A stretch of 64,000 nucleotides of DNA from positions 1 through 64,000 of the forward strand of contig NZ_JARXWG010000010.1 of NCBI RefSeq assembly GCF_029893105.1, in the 5' to 3' direction. Below are positions 17,119 to 25,816 of this stretch, one piece after another. Position 1 is the stretch's first letter; the number at the start of each line of letters is the position of its first letter. The notes below the pieces were generated by a model. The model was not told the DNA's origin. It was given only the letters and a program-made list of their open reading frames with translations, and did no database searches. The DNA is from Parabacteroides sp. PF5-9 (GTDB lineage Bacteria > Bacteroidota > Bacteroidia > Bacteroidales > Tannerellaceae). Both the position numbers and the translations under genes were made by a program.

Positions 17119-17131
17119 TCTCCAGCTCCAC
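17119..17131 (+). other. Attachment core, middle copy (A/B junction)
   Basis: TCTCCAGCTCCAC is identical to the ssrA 3' end core. Upstream sequence does not continue as tmRNA, so this is an attachment remnant, not a second gene. It is the right end of element A and the left end of element B. Confidence 0.85.
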
Positions 17132-17135
17132 AATA

Positions 17136-17165
17136 AAGCCTGATATTCAGGCTTTTGTTGTTTTT
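17136..17165 (+). terminator. Terminator at the left end of element B
   Basis: The eight-pair stem AAGCCTGA/TCAGGCTT with a 3-base loop is followed by a T-rich tract, 4 bp past the core. If B were joined directly to ssrA, this would end the tmRNA transcript, as the element A terminator does now. Confidence 0.8.
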
Positions 17166-17183
17166 ACACCCGGTTTTACACCC
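17162..17183. promoter_or_regulatory. Arm-type integrase sites, left end of element B
   Basis: TTTTACACCC occurs at 17162-17171 and 17174-17183. The same decamer, inverted, lies before the integrase B gene at the other end. The motif differs from that of element A. Confidence 0.6.
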
Positions 17184-17246
17184 ATTATTGATGCTTTGAA
17201 TGTTATTCACTTGCTAAAAAATTACCAGATTAAATTTCAATATTTT

Positions 17247-17495
17247 TTAATCCCAGTCTCCGACAGGATCTGTTTCTATGTCGATACTATTACACTCAGG
17301 ACAGATTATAGGATTATCTAAACTGTTGCAATATCCTCCACACTCACATCTGAGAATTGGATTATTACTTTTATCTAAAGAGATCTCTTTACCACACTCT
17401 GAACAATGATAAAATATAGCCATCATTCCCTCTCCTTGATACCTAATCCAAGAGTTATCACATTTTTTACATTTGCAGTCTATCAATTCTCCCAT
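17247..17495 (-). CDS. Small multi-CxxC zinc-ribbon protein
   Basis: The 82-residue protein contains CKCKKC, CSECG, CECGG and CPEC, i.e. two zinc ribbons in tandem. No further domain or family is recognised. It is the last gene of the leftward operon. Small zinc-ribbon proteins in phage elements often regulate transcription, but no function can be assigned. Confidence 0.55.
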   Translation of the reverse strand: MGELIDCKCKKCDNSWIRYQGEGMMAIFYHCSECGKEISLDKSNNPILRCECGGYCNSLDNPIICPECNSIDIETDPVGDWD

Positions 17496-17501
17496 AATTA
17501 G

Positions 17502-17804
17502 TTATTTATATCCTGTATTGAAAACCAATTCCCAATTTGTATTATCTCCATTCGGATTAGGAGATTTACCTGGTAGATACTCCTTTAAAAGTTCATCCTT
17601 CCATACGTTATAAGAATCTTTCAAGCTCTTTTCAGTATTGAGCCCATCCAAGTAAGAAAAGTGAAAATCTCTTTCATAATACCAGAAAGCAGCAGCCATA
17701 GGACGCTCAGTGTCTCCTATATATGGATTATCGCTCTCACCATTGTACCATTTGTAGTTGGAATAGTCCTCTGTTATACCAGAAGTCTGATTTAAAGTAT
17801 TCAT
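17502..17804 (-). CDS. Unknown protein of element B
   Basis: The protein has 100 residues from ATG 17804 (an in-frame ATG at 17837 would overlap the upstream gene). It is aromatic-rich and acidic (SNYKWYNGESDNPYIGD, AFWYYERDFHFSYLDG), without signal peptide or recognised family. It sits 6 bp upstream of the zinc-ribbon gene in the same operon. Confidence 0.5.
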   Translation of the reverse strand: MNTLNQTSGITEDYSNYKWYNGESDNPYIGDTERPMAAAFWYYERDFHFSYLDGLNTEKSLKDSYNVWKDELLKEYLPGKSPNPNGDNTNWELVFNTGYK

Positions 17805-17809
17805 AATCT

Positions 17810-18076
17810 TTATAAAGAAACTTGTTGCTTTTCCCAAATATCATCAGCTACTGTATAACCTATAATATTCCCCATAAGATTGTTTAAAGCACATATCTCG
17901 GCATCAGCTTCACTTATCTCAAAATTATACATTTCGTAAATAACGGCATTATTATTTAAATTATCAATATTGCTTCTCAACGCTTGAAGATCTCTCATGA
18001 TGCCTACTATATATGATCTAATCTTATCTCCATTTGTGTCATCTGAGATCTTTTGAATTTCTGTGTTCTTTTTCAT
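17810..18076 (-). CDS. Unknown helical protein of element B
   Basis: The 88-residue, predicted all-helical protein (YIVGIMRDLQALRSNIDNLN) has no recognised family. It is 10 bp downstream of the helix-turn-helix gene and tightly followed by the next small gene. Small acidic proteins at this position in satellites can be anti-phage or regulatory factors; not shown here. Confidence 0.5.
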   Translation of the reverse strand: MKKNTEIQKISDDTNGDKIRSYIVGIMRDLQALRSNIDNLNNNAVIYEMYNFEISEADAEICALNNLMGNIIGYTVADDIWEKQQVSL

Positions 18077-18086
18077 GACTTGTAAT

Positions 18087-18371
18087 TTATCGGTTTATTA
18101 TGGAATCTAATTTATAAGCTACTTCTATACCTATGAGCTCTGATCTGGAATAAAGAATCTTTGATCTAATTGTGGATCCACTTCTTTTTACCTCCTTAAT
18201 TAATCCTTGTTTTACCCAGTTTTTAATCTTTGCTTCACCATAAAGCCTATAGGCTTCCCGTTGTGAAATTTGATCTGTTGTAGGCTTGATCCTTTTTACA
18301 TAGGATGCTACTCCCAACTCAGCCATTTCCATGGAAATGTTTTTGAGCTCATAAAGTTCTAATGTTATCAT
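18087..18371 (-). CDS. MerR/HTH_17-like DNA-binding protein
   Basis: The protein has 94 residues from ATG 18371; the longer frame to 18404 adds eleven residues not needed for the fold. The core ISQREAYRLYGEAKIKNWVK followed by GLIKEVKRSGS and ILYSRSEL is a winged helix of the excisionase/MerR type seen in Bacteroidetes elements. It is the first gene downstream of a 330-bp structured non-coding gap, so it may regulate from that region. Confidence 0.65.
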   Translation of the reverse strand: MITLELYELKNISMEMAELGVASYVKRIKPTTDQISQREAYRLYGEAKIKNWVKQGLIKEVKRSGSTIRSKILYSRSELIGIEVAYKLDSIINR

Positions 18372-18411
18372 ATCTGTAGGAATTATAATTAATTTAGTAC
18401 ACAAATAGAAA

Positions 18412-18582
18412 CGGTGTGCCTTTCCCGTTTGCTATCACCTATTACAAAGGCTGTGATGGCATTAACCATTCACACGGGGGTACACACCGCTAATATTTTT
18501 AGCATAATACCTAACTAATGAATACTAAAAATCCACTGTTGTAGAATCAGTGGACATATCCACCTTTGTAATATGTGATAGC
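18412..18582. repeat. Nested and interleaved inverted repeats in a 330-bp gap
   Basis: A 20-bp inverted repeat (18431-18450 and 18563-18582, 19/20 identical) encloses ATTTTTAG/CTAAAAAT and TCCACTG (18532-18538)/CAGTGGA (18548-18554). A further pair, CGGTGTG (18412-18418)/CACACCG (18483-18489), interleaves with the 20-bp arms. The gap 18405-18737 lies between the tape measure stop and the next leftward gene. It could be a structured RNA, an invertible segment or an origin; I cannot decide. Confidence 0.65.
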
Positions 18583-18737
18583 ATGACAAAAATAGTTTTT
18601 TTGTTTTTATCGAACAAATATTTTTTCATATTTTATTGATTACCATTGAAATATGTGTTTGTCAAACACACTTGTTAAATCCTTCCATCATCTTTTAAGA
18701 TTTATGCCTCTGGTGTTGATAGAACTTATATCCTCTT

Positions 18738-21700
18738 TTACCTCTTTAAATTATTATTCATAGTAGATATATTATGCCCTATTGCCTCTAAATGAGCTGT
18801 ATTGTTTTGTATCCCTGATAAATACTCCAAAGCTTTAGCTGAATGATGAGTTAATTCTTTCATACCCTCACTAATTGTATATGTATGTCCTTGTATGGCT
18901 GTTGCACGTCCGTTTAATTCACTGACAGTTTCCTGGCTGGCTGTTGCTATCCCTTTACTGGATCCTTCTCTTGTGCTACTCCAGAGGTCGAGCCCCTGCT
19001 TGTTAGCCTCCTCTTTCCATTCTTGCATCCAGTTTTGGGCATTTTCCATGTCGCTACTGATACCATTATAGAATGAAGAAACCAGATCACGAGCATCTTT
19101 AGCTATCTCTTCCTCTGTTTTACCACTACCATATATTTTTTCAAGATCAGCCTGTAGCTTTTTGAACTTATCAGAGAAGAATAGAGAATAAGCAATTTGC
19201 TTGCCCAGATCTTCTAATACCGATGATCCAGCCTCTCCAAATTTTTCCCAGGCACTAATGCCATTGTTTTCTATGGCTGCTGTAATAGAATCCATTATAC
19301 CATCACCAAGAGAACCAAATGTATCTTGTAGATAGCTCCTAAGCTCTTCCTGTGCTTTTTCTGCCTGTTCCTGTAATTCGATGAGAGCCTGTAGCTGTTC
19401 TTTACTTGCATCACTCATTTCATGTGCATCCATGATAGCTTTAGCCCGTGCTATATCCAAATTGCCCTCCTCTGTCACAAGATCCTTGTACACTTCCAGG
19501 ACAGGAGTCATTACGTCATGCTGCTTTTTCCAAAACCAGGCACCAGTAGTATAGCTACCTGTTTTGATTTGAATGTCATTGAGAACAGCCCCCATTCCTG
19601 TCTTAAAATTCTCCAGTTTAATGAGGTATGAATCAGCTTCCCTATTGGTAAACTGTTTGAACATCTGCTCAAATTTATTCCGCTCAGGATATACACCTTT
19701 TAAGGTTTCCTTAAATTTGTCGATAGCATCCCTATAAACCTCAATAGACCTGACTGCTTTAGCTATTTGATCCTCTCCAAAGATGGAAGTAGCTTCTTTC
19801 ATCAACAGATTTTGCTCCATAAGCAATAAGTTATACTCATGTTGCATTTTTAATTTACTGGCAGCAACTTCCTTCAATGTTTCTTGGTGTTCTTTTTCTG
19901 CTTTAGAGGTCATAGAAAAAAGAGCTGTCATTATTTGAATGGCTGCACCAACAACGGCAAGGATTACCGAGGCTCGTTCCACACCTTTGACCTGTTCTGC
20001 TGCCATAATTGCAAGTTGCTGTATCCCCATTATCATAGCAATAGTTCCTCCTGCAATATTAGTAGCAGCAGATAAAGCAACCTTAGTCGCTTCATCAAGT
20101 CCATCAAAACTGTTACATATATTATCAACTGTTTCCTGAACTTCGTTCATTGTTTTCAGGGTGGAGTCCCATCTTCTTTTAACCTTATCAGAAGCAGAAA
20201 GATCAGCATCCTCAGCCTCTGCTATCTCTAATTTTTTCTCCAGTGTTTTGATTTTTGCACGAAGTACGGCTTTTTCCTTTTCGGAAATAGTACCTCCATC
20301 TTTGTCCAGAGCGTCTCTTGCAGTCTGCAAAGCTGCTCTTAGCTGCTTTAATCCAAGGTTCGCCATCTTGTCTGCCCAGACTGTAAAAGAGGCTTCACGG
20401 GACGCTATCTCTTGATCCAGAGTATTCAGAGCCTCCTGCGTATTCTGTTCTGCTTGGGCTATATTATCATCAGAAAAAACAGGGGATTTTCCTTCTAACT
20501 TAGCCTTATCATTAGCGTCTCTCATAGCAGCCACATCTTTCTGTAGCTTTTCCTCCAACTCCTTGCGTTTATCAGTATAAGTCTGGTATTGTTTCAGCAT
20601 ACTGTCTATTGCGCTCTGATTACTCAGAACGAGTTTATCTCCAGCTGCTTTTTCAAGATCTTTAAACTGATTTTTATCATCTTCTGATAGCTCTGTGGTT
20701 TTAGGAGTAAACTTTCCTTTCTTCCCTTGTGATTCCCAGATAGTTTTCTCCCATTCTTGAATTTTATTGAGCTTATCCTCCTTTTGTCGCTTAATCTGCT
20801 CCATTTCCTGCTCATAATTGAGCTGGTTTTGCTCCATCGTTTTGGAAAAACTATCCTTCTGAGAGTCTATTTCAGCCTGTCTTACGGCAAACTCCATATC
20901 TTTTTTAATACGGATCTCATCCTGAGCATTTTTCTTTATTTCATCAGAATAATCCTTTTGGGAAGTTTTGGAGGTTTTTGTATCGGGAACTCTTTTACCA
21001 AGTTCATTTATGCGAGCCTGTAAGTCGTCATATTCCTTACTTCCCTTAACTGTTTCTTTTTGTTCTTTTTTGAGCTGGTCTATGCGCTCCTCTACCTCAC
21101 GGATTATTTTAAGCTCATTCTCCCTCTCCAATACAGCCTTTTTTAATGAATCGACATACTTTTGCTGAGTAGCTACTGCTTCATCTGTTACAGATGTCCC
21201 ATCCTCCAGTAGACCATTATTATCATTGAGAGCCTTCTTAAATTCATTTAGTTTTTCCTGCCCTGCTACTATGGCATCCTCAATTTCCTTTATTCGTTTC
21301 CCATCAGGAGAAAAAACCTCCGGCTCTTCATTTTCCTTTTTGTTGGAATTAGGGTTTTCACCAAATTTGTCTTTAGCATCTTCAATGGTATTTTCATATA
21401 TACGTTTTGCCTTTGCTATTTTGTTTAGCTCATCCTTTAAGTCATTTTCAAGTGAAAAATATCCACCTGATGAAAACATACCACCGCCAGTGCTTCTATA
21501 AACTTCTTTGTCAAATTGAGAGATGATTTCTTGAACCTCTTTTTTTGTAATATCTGCCTCTCCTTCAATAACTGCTACTATCTCTGAAAAATATTTTTTT
21601 GAAAGACTCATGCCCTCCTCATCTTTCTGCCCCTTAAATTTTTTATCCAGCAATTTCTTAATTTCAGATCTTACATCTCCTTTCTTTTCTGCATAAGTGT

Positions 21701-23555
21701 CTGAGGCATCTTTTACAGCAACATCCATAGCACGGGCACGAGCAGATTTAGCTGCTTCCTTCGTCACGGTTTTGTATGCAAGAGCAAGATTATCCAGAGC
21801 CGTCTTTTCGTCTCCCAATCCTTTTAAGTAAGATCCATAGGTGCTCATTATTGCATCCTTGGCAGCTTTATATTCCTCCGTCCCCTTTGTTGCTACCTTC
21901 ATACGGGCAAACATGGCATCAATCTGTAGGCGTTCTGAGTCTATAGATCTATTGCTTTCATTTATCGTATCATTTAGTTTAGACTGGGCTTTTTCTGCAT
22001 CGGTTTGGTATGTGATTAACTTATATATAGCATATCCCAGTGCTGCTACAGCTGCTGCTGCAATAGTCCAAGGATTTGCCATGATAACAGCGTTCAACTT
22101 AGTTCCAATAACAGCCAGTCTTGCATAAGCTGTAGAAAGCACATTAGTTACTGCTATATTTGCCGATTTGGCAGCAGTATTGGCAGCAGTAATACTATTA
22201 TTTACAACTTTAGCAGTATTTTCAACTGCAAGCTTTTTAGCATGAAAATCACGTGTCGCTGCTTGAAATTGAATAGTGGCGGTTTCACGAGCTGTTTCAG
22301 CAGCAGCCAGTTTTCTCTGTGCAGATTCTATGGCTTTAGCTTTTCCTGTGGCTTGTGCTGTAGCGAGCTCAGCGGTTCTCGTAGCTACCAATTGTTTAGA
22401 TTCAATATATTCCTTTCTTTTTGCAGCAACCATTTGGCTGGCAGCAACCACCTCCGTTCTTGCTTTCAACAGTGTGCTTTTCAGTGATTCAGCATTAGCT
22501 GCTACCTCAGCCTGTACAGCAGCAACATATTCAGCGGATCCTCTTACCAGATTTTTCTTAGAAATAACGGCTTGCTGTTCCACTGTAAGAAGTTTTGCCA
22601 ACTCCTCAGCCTCGGCTCCTGCTTTCATTGATGAAACAGCCTTTTGAGTGGCAGCTATGGCTATTAATACAGCTTTGTACGCTCCGTAAGCCACAATCAA
22701 TTCACCAAGTGTACTGCCAACAGCCTCATAATTTTCAACAATAGTGGATGCTCCATCAATTACGGTATTGATTATACCCTCCTGAGACTTTCCAAGGTTA
22801 TTAAACATGGTTTCGATGGCATCCCCCAGATTTGCAATCTTACCAGAAATAGTCTGGCTCTGTTTGTCCATAAGGTTAAAGAATTGACCTCCAGCTTTAG
22901 TCATATTATCAAGAACCTTCTGTACTTCTGGGAAACCAATTTTACCAGCTGTAACCATTGCGTTTATTTCTTCCTCAGTCTTACCGAGCTCTTTCGATAA
23001 TTCTTTTACCAGAGGAATACCACGCCCCATAAATTGTCTAACATCCTGGGTAAACAAACGCCCTTGCACCATTGTGGTTCCATATAAGTAAACAATATCA
23101 TTCAAAGGTATAGATAACCCAGCAGCAATATTACCGAGCTGTACAAGGCGATCCGTGACCTCTTCTGATGCAACACCATAAGCCAGCAACTGTTTCGCTC
23201 CAGATGCAACACCTTGTAGATCGAATGGAGTTCGAGCAGCAGTATCCACAACCTGAGCCATGAGAGCATCAGCTTTCTGCTTATTGCCCAGCATAGTCTC
23301 AAATGCAACCTCCAGCTTTTGGAACTCACCTCTGACAGTAGCCATTTTGTTAGCATAAGAGAGAGCTTGCTGAGCGGTAAAGAAGCCAGTTGCTGCAACT
23401 GTTACCTTCCGAAAAATGGAGTCTATTCTTGCTCCCTCAGTATCAGCAGTATTGCCTATGCTGCGAAATAGGTTATTGGATTTTGCAACATCACTCTCAA
23501 ATTGAGAGTTGTCGAGCCCCATTGCCCACCATGTTGTACCTTCGTTGTTATTCAT
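18738..23555 (-). CDS. Phage tail tape measure protein
   Basis: The 1605-residue protein sets tail length in siphophages and myophages. Residues about 60-270 form the conserved tape-measure N-domain (ARTPFDLQGVASGAKQLLAYG, GRLFTQDVRQFMGRGIPLVKEL). Hydrophobic segments lie at about 278-305, 488-513 and 1160-1213, separated by long coiled coils (about 370-470 and 700-1150), as expected for a protein packed in a tail tube and ejected into the membrane. No lysozyme or peptidase domain is visible. The frame is intact. At roughly 0.15 nm per residue (family rule) it would span about 240 nm. No other tail gene is nearby. Confidence 0.93.
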   Translation of the reverse strand: MNNNEGTTWWAMGLDNSQFESDVAKSNNLFRSIGNTADTEGARIDSIFRKVTVAATGFFTAQQALSYANKMATVRGEFQKLEVAFETMLGNKQKADALMAQVVDTAARTPFDLQGVASGAKQLLAYGVASEEVTDRLVQLGNIAAGLSIPLNDIVYLYGTTMVQGRLFTQDVRQFMGRGIPLVKELSKELGKTEEEINAMVTAGKIGFPEVQKVLDNMTKAGGQFFNLMDKQSQTISGKIANLGDAIETMFNNLGKSQEGIINTVIDGASTIVENYEAVGSTLGELIVAYGAYKAVLIAIAATQKAVSSMKAGAEAEELAKLLTVEQQAVISKKNLVRGSAEYVAAVQAEVAANAESLKSTLLKARTEVVAASQMVAAKRKEYIESKQLVATRTAELATAQATGKAKAIESAQRKLAAAETARETATIQFQAATRDFHAKKLAVENTAKVVNNSITAANTAAKSANIAVTNVLSTAYARLAVIGTKLNAVIMANPWTIAAAAVAALGYAIYKLITYQTDAEKAQSKLNDTINESNRSIDSERLQIDAMFARMKVATKGTEEYKAAKDAIMSTYGSYLKGLGDEKTALDNLALAYKTVTKEAAKSARARAMDVAVKDASDTYAEKKGDVRSEIKKLLDKKFKGQKDEEGMSLSKKYFSEIVAVIEGEADITKKEVQEIISQFDKEVYRSTGGGMFSSGGYFSLENDLKDELNKIAKAKRIYENTIEDAKDKFGENPNSNKKENEEPEVFSPDGKRIKEIEDAIVAGQEKLNEFKKALNDNNGLLEDGTSVTDEAVATQQKYVDSLKKAVLERENELKIIREVEERIDQLKKEQKETVKGSKEYDDLQARINELGKRVPDTKTSKTSQKDYSDEIKKNAQDEIRIKKDMEFAVRQAEIDSQKDSFSKTMEQNQLNYEQEMEQIKRQKEDKLNKIQEWEKTIWESQGKKGKFTPKTTELSEDDKNQFKDLEKAAGDKLVLSNQSAIDSMLKQYQTYTDKRKELEEKLQKDVAAMRDANDKAKLEGKSPVFSDDNIAQAEQNTQEALNTLDQEIASREASFTVWADKMANLGLKQLRAALQTARDALDKDGGTISEKEKAVLRAKIKTLEKKLEIAEAEDADLSASDKVKRRWDSTLKTMNEVQETVDNICNSFDGLDEATKVALSAATNIAGGTIAMIMGIQQLAIMAAEQVKGVERASVILAVVGAAIQIMTALFSMTSKAEKEHQETLKEVAASKLKMQHEYNLLLMEQNLLMKEATSIFGEDQIAKAVRSIEVYRDAIDKFKETLKGVYPERNKFEQMFKQFTNREADSYLIKLENFKTGMGAVLNDIQIKTGSYTTGAWFWKKQHDVMTPVLEVYKDLVTEEGNLDIARAKAIMDAHEMSDASKEQLQALIELQEQAEKAQEELRSYLQDTFGSLGDGIMDSITAAIENNGISAWEKFGEAGSSVLEDLGKQIAYSLFFSDKFKKLQADLEKIYGSGKTEEEIAKDARDLVSSFYNGISSDMENAQNWMQEWKEEANKQGLDLWSSTREGSSKGIATASQETVSELNGRATAIQGHTYTISEGMKELTHHSAKALEYLSGIQNNTAHLEAIGHNISTMNNNLKR

Positions 23556-23564
23556 GATTTTTGC

Positions 23565-24035
23565 TTATTTTTTATCCTGATTAGAAATCTTGTCTAAGAA
23601 TGAATTATAAATTAAAAGTTCCTCTGTTGTAAGTACAGAGAGATCTATTTCTTGTTTGCTGGATATAGTTGCCCCTATTTCACTTTCTATAATCTGAGTC
23701 GGTTTACCAAACAAGCGATCAAATAAAATATTGAGAGTGGAGACTTTACCTGCTTTTGTATCGGTGAATATTGAGCTTATAATATTTGAAACCCATATTG
23801 GAGTCTGTTCACATTTTGCAATTGTTCTTAATTCACTTGGTGTACGTTCCATTAGGTAGCGGAGTATATTATAGTAATCCTCCTTACTTAATTCAATCTC
23901 GACACGCTTTGCAGTAGCTTTAAAAAGCTGTTTATATAATGTCGGTTTTCTTCCTGATTTTTCAGGTTGCCTGGTTGCTGAAAACTGTTTTCCTACAGTG
24001 TTTCCTGGCTGAAATCCCTTTTTCCCTTTAGCCAT
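23565..24035 (-). CDS. DUF5681/terminase-small-like DNA-binding protein
   Basis: The 156-residue protein has a basic, disordered N-terminus (GFQPGNTVGKQF, QPEKSGRKPTLYKQL) and a helical C-terminus ending with LNILFDRLFGKPTQ. This layout resembles DUF5681 and related small proteins that precede large terminase genes in Bacteroides phages, so it may be a TerS analogue. It starts 10 bp before the tape measure gene and is probably co-transcribed. The terminase link is a family-level resemblance, not certain. Confidence 0.55.
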   Translation of the reverse strand: MAKGKKGFQPGNTVGKQFSATRQPEKSGRKPTLYKQLFKATAKRVEIELSKEDYYNILRYLMERTPSELRTIAKCEQTPIWVSNIISSIFTDTKAGKVSTLNILFDRLFGKPTQIIESEIGATISSKQEIDLSVLTTEELLIYNSFLDKISNQDKK

Positions 24036-24102
24036 ATTAATGTCGATTTAATGCCGATTTATATGGATGGGAGATCACAGGATAGTAACCTCCCATCTTT
24101 GA

Positions 24103-24768
24103 TTATATAATAAAACCAAAATTTTTACTGTTTATGCTCACTTCTCCATCATGATCTACTGCTAAAATGCTGAGGCTTGATGTATTCATGGGAGCAACAG
24201 CATAGAATTTTGCATACTGGTCTAAACCCTTCTTTTGAGCAGAATTAAGACTTTCCTGGAGATCTTTTACTGATTCAATAACCTTTTGCATTTTCTCAAA
24301 AATCTGATTACGACTTTCAGAATCTACATAAACAGAGCACTCATCTTCTATTTCGATTAACCTCTCAGGAGTGATTGAAACTTTTCCATTCTCAATACAG
24401 AGTCGACTAAACTCAACAGGGTTAGGATCGTAAAATGGGGTTGGTGTATAGTGATTTATTGAGTTGTATGCTCTCACTCCCAGATCCTTAATCCTCTTTG
24501 AATGTTCACTATATTTTTTTTGGATAATTTCCTCTAAAGCTGGAACTTTCTGTATTTCTTCATTTGCCATTCCTTTGAGAATATTTTCCAAATCTATGCT
24601 TTTACCATCAAACCGAACAGTACTTATCACAAGATCATAAGAAGGCTCTACGCCAATGGCTTTCAATTCATCTGCTATTTTCTGGAGGTTTACCACTGCT
24701 ACATTATGAAGATTTTTAGTATCCTTGATGGCACGTTCATCTCTATCAATCAAAATTTTATTTTCCAT
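24103..24768 (-). CDS. Unknown protein of element B
   Basis: The protein has 221 residues from ATG 24768, preferred over the longer frame to 24813 because an AT-rich leader typical of the phylum precedes it and overlap with the upstream gene is avoided. It is mostly helical, with a coiled-coil-like stretch (NQIFEKMQKVIESVKDLQES). No family is recognised. Position between the replication genes and the packaging/tail genes suggests an accessory structural or regulatory role, without proof. Confidence 0.5.
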   Translation of the reverse strand: MENKILIDRDERAIKDTKNLHNVAVVNLQKIADELKAIGVEPSYDLVISTVRFDGKSIDLENILKGMANEEIQKVPALEEIIQKKYSEHSKRIKDLGVRAYNSINHYTPTPFYDPNPVEFSRLCIENGKVSITPERLIEIEDECSVYVDSESRNQIFEKMQKVIESVKDLQESLNSAQKKGLDQYAKFYAVAPMNTSSLSILAVDHDGEVSINSKNFGFII

Positions 24769-24802
24769 ATTTTTTATTTTAAAGAGTTTATACTGTGAGG
24801 AT

Positions 24803-25033
24803 TTAATAAACACCCTTTGAACCGCTCCCTTTCATACATGGGGCACAGGCACCTATTTTTGTATCATCAATTGGTACCGATATATCTATAAGGAAATCAT
24901 CTATAATGGGATCCTCATTTGGTTTTTGATCTGCTATTTGTTGCTCTAACTCAGCAATTCTTGCTTCTTTTTTGCCTATTGCATTTTTGTACTGTTGTTC
25001 TAAAGCATCCAATCTTTCTGTTAAATTTTCCAT
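24803..25033 (-). CDS. Small coiled-coil protein
   Basis: A 76-residue protein. The N-terminal 35 residues are a strong heptad coiled coil (LTERLDALEQQYKNAIGKKE), followed by an acidic linker and a CAPCMKGSG tail with a CxxC pair. Not assigned to a family. It is preceded by a 120-bp gap in which only AT-rich sequence is seen. Confidence 0.45.
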   Translation of the reverse strand: MENLTERLDALEQQYKNAIGKKEARIAELEQQIADQKPNEDPIIDDFLIDISVPIDDTKIGACAPCMKGSGSKGVY

Positions 25034-25153
25034 TTTTTTTAATTTAAAATTGTTTTTTTATATGCCTCTGTATCCATCAGAGTTGTTTAATCTATTTGTT
25101 TTGGTAATCAGATTATTACAAATTAGATTCTGTTTTGATTTTTCCGTAACGCC

Positions 25154-25816
25154 TCAACTCTTTCTCCTACTTTTTCCTAAGAATGGAACAACATTGAACA
25201 TTTCTCTACATCTATCCCGAATATAATTACCATAATACTCTTGGGCTGTCTGTGGATCTAAGTTTGTTGTTATAAACGTTCGTAATCCTGTTGTCTGCCA
25301 TAGAGAATATCTAATGTGTAGAATGTGTTGCATTACATTTAATTTTTGCCCGAAGTGGTTAGCCGGAATACTTTCACGCCCTAACTCATCAAAACACATA
25401 ATCACTGGTTCACCGCAATATCCATCTTGATTGTATGTGTATTTATCCAGATCTCCATTTATCGAATACTGATTTGCCACATGTGAACAATCATGAATTA
25501 AAAAACCATCATTTTTAGCAATCATGAATTTTGAAAATACTTGCATTAGAGAGCTTTTCCCTGCCCCAATATCCCCCATAAACCATAATCCCTTTTTCAG
25601 ATCTAATTCTCCTGGTATTTTTAGGAAGTAGTTAAATAAATCTGAGATTATTTGTCGATTACTTTCATCAACTTGAAAATCAGGAATAATAGACTCTGCT
25701 ATCTCCATAAAAGCTATTTTTTGAGTATAAACCTGTTCTTTGGTCTGATAATCAGAAACGTTCGCTATAGTCTCTTTGTGATTTCTCATCTGGTTTAATA
25801 TGTTGATTACTTGCAT
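25154..25816 (-). CDS. DnaC/IstB-like AAA+ helicase loader
   Basis: The 220-residue AAA+ protein has Walker A GDIGAGKSS (about residue 82), Walker B VIMCFDELG, sensor-1 FITTNLD and arginine finger YIRDRCREMF. Phage members load the host DnaB helicase at the element origin. Its start overlaps the DUF4373 gene by 65 bp in another frame, which supports coupling; a later ATG at 25789 is possible. Together with DUF4373 it makes a replication initiator plus loader pair different from the RepA/PrimPol module of element A. Confidence 0.82.
   Translation of the reverse strand: MQVINILNQMRNHKETIANVSDYQTKEQVYTQKIAFMEIAESIIPDFQVDESNRQIISDLFNYFLKIPGELDLKKGLWFMGDIGAGKSSLMQVFSKFMIAKNDGFLIHDCSHVANQYSINGDLDKYTYNQDGYCGEPVIMCFDELGRESIPANHFGQKLNVMQHILHIRYSLWQTTGLRTFITTNLDPQTAQEYYGNYIRDRCREMFNVVPFLGKSRRKS

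Larger units (their letters stand above)
8782..17131 (+). mobile_element. Element A: PICI-like phage satellite in ssrA
   Basis: This 8.35-kb element is bounded by the att cores at 8769 and 17119 and has paired arm-type repeats (GGTACTT/AAGTACC) just inside both ends. Gene order from the left is integrase, unknown, DUF3853 (excisionase-like), unknown, RecA-like ATPase, PrimPol primase, unknown, terminase small subunit; then ORF6N protein and repressor on the other strand; then three small genes and a helix-turn-helix frame. There are no capsid, portal, large terminase, tail, lysis or conjugation genes. Integrase plus divergent repressor plus replication plus TerS without structural genes is the pattern of phage-inducible chromosomal islands; assigning it to that life style is inference. 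Confidence 0.8.

Noticed and set aside
17119-17131. Second tmRNA or a tRNA at the middle att core
   Set aside because: Only the 13-bp acceptor-stem/T-arm end is present; no cloverleaf can be drawn upstream.
24972-25226. 84-residue plus-strand frame between DnaC-like and coiled-coil genes
   Set aside because: Leu/Phe-rich antisense frame against the direction of the whole element; no start signal.
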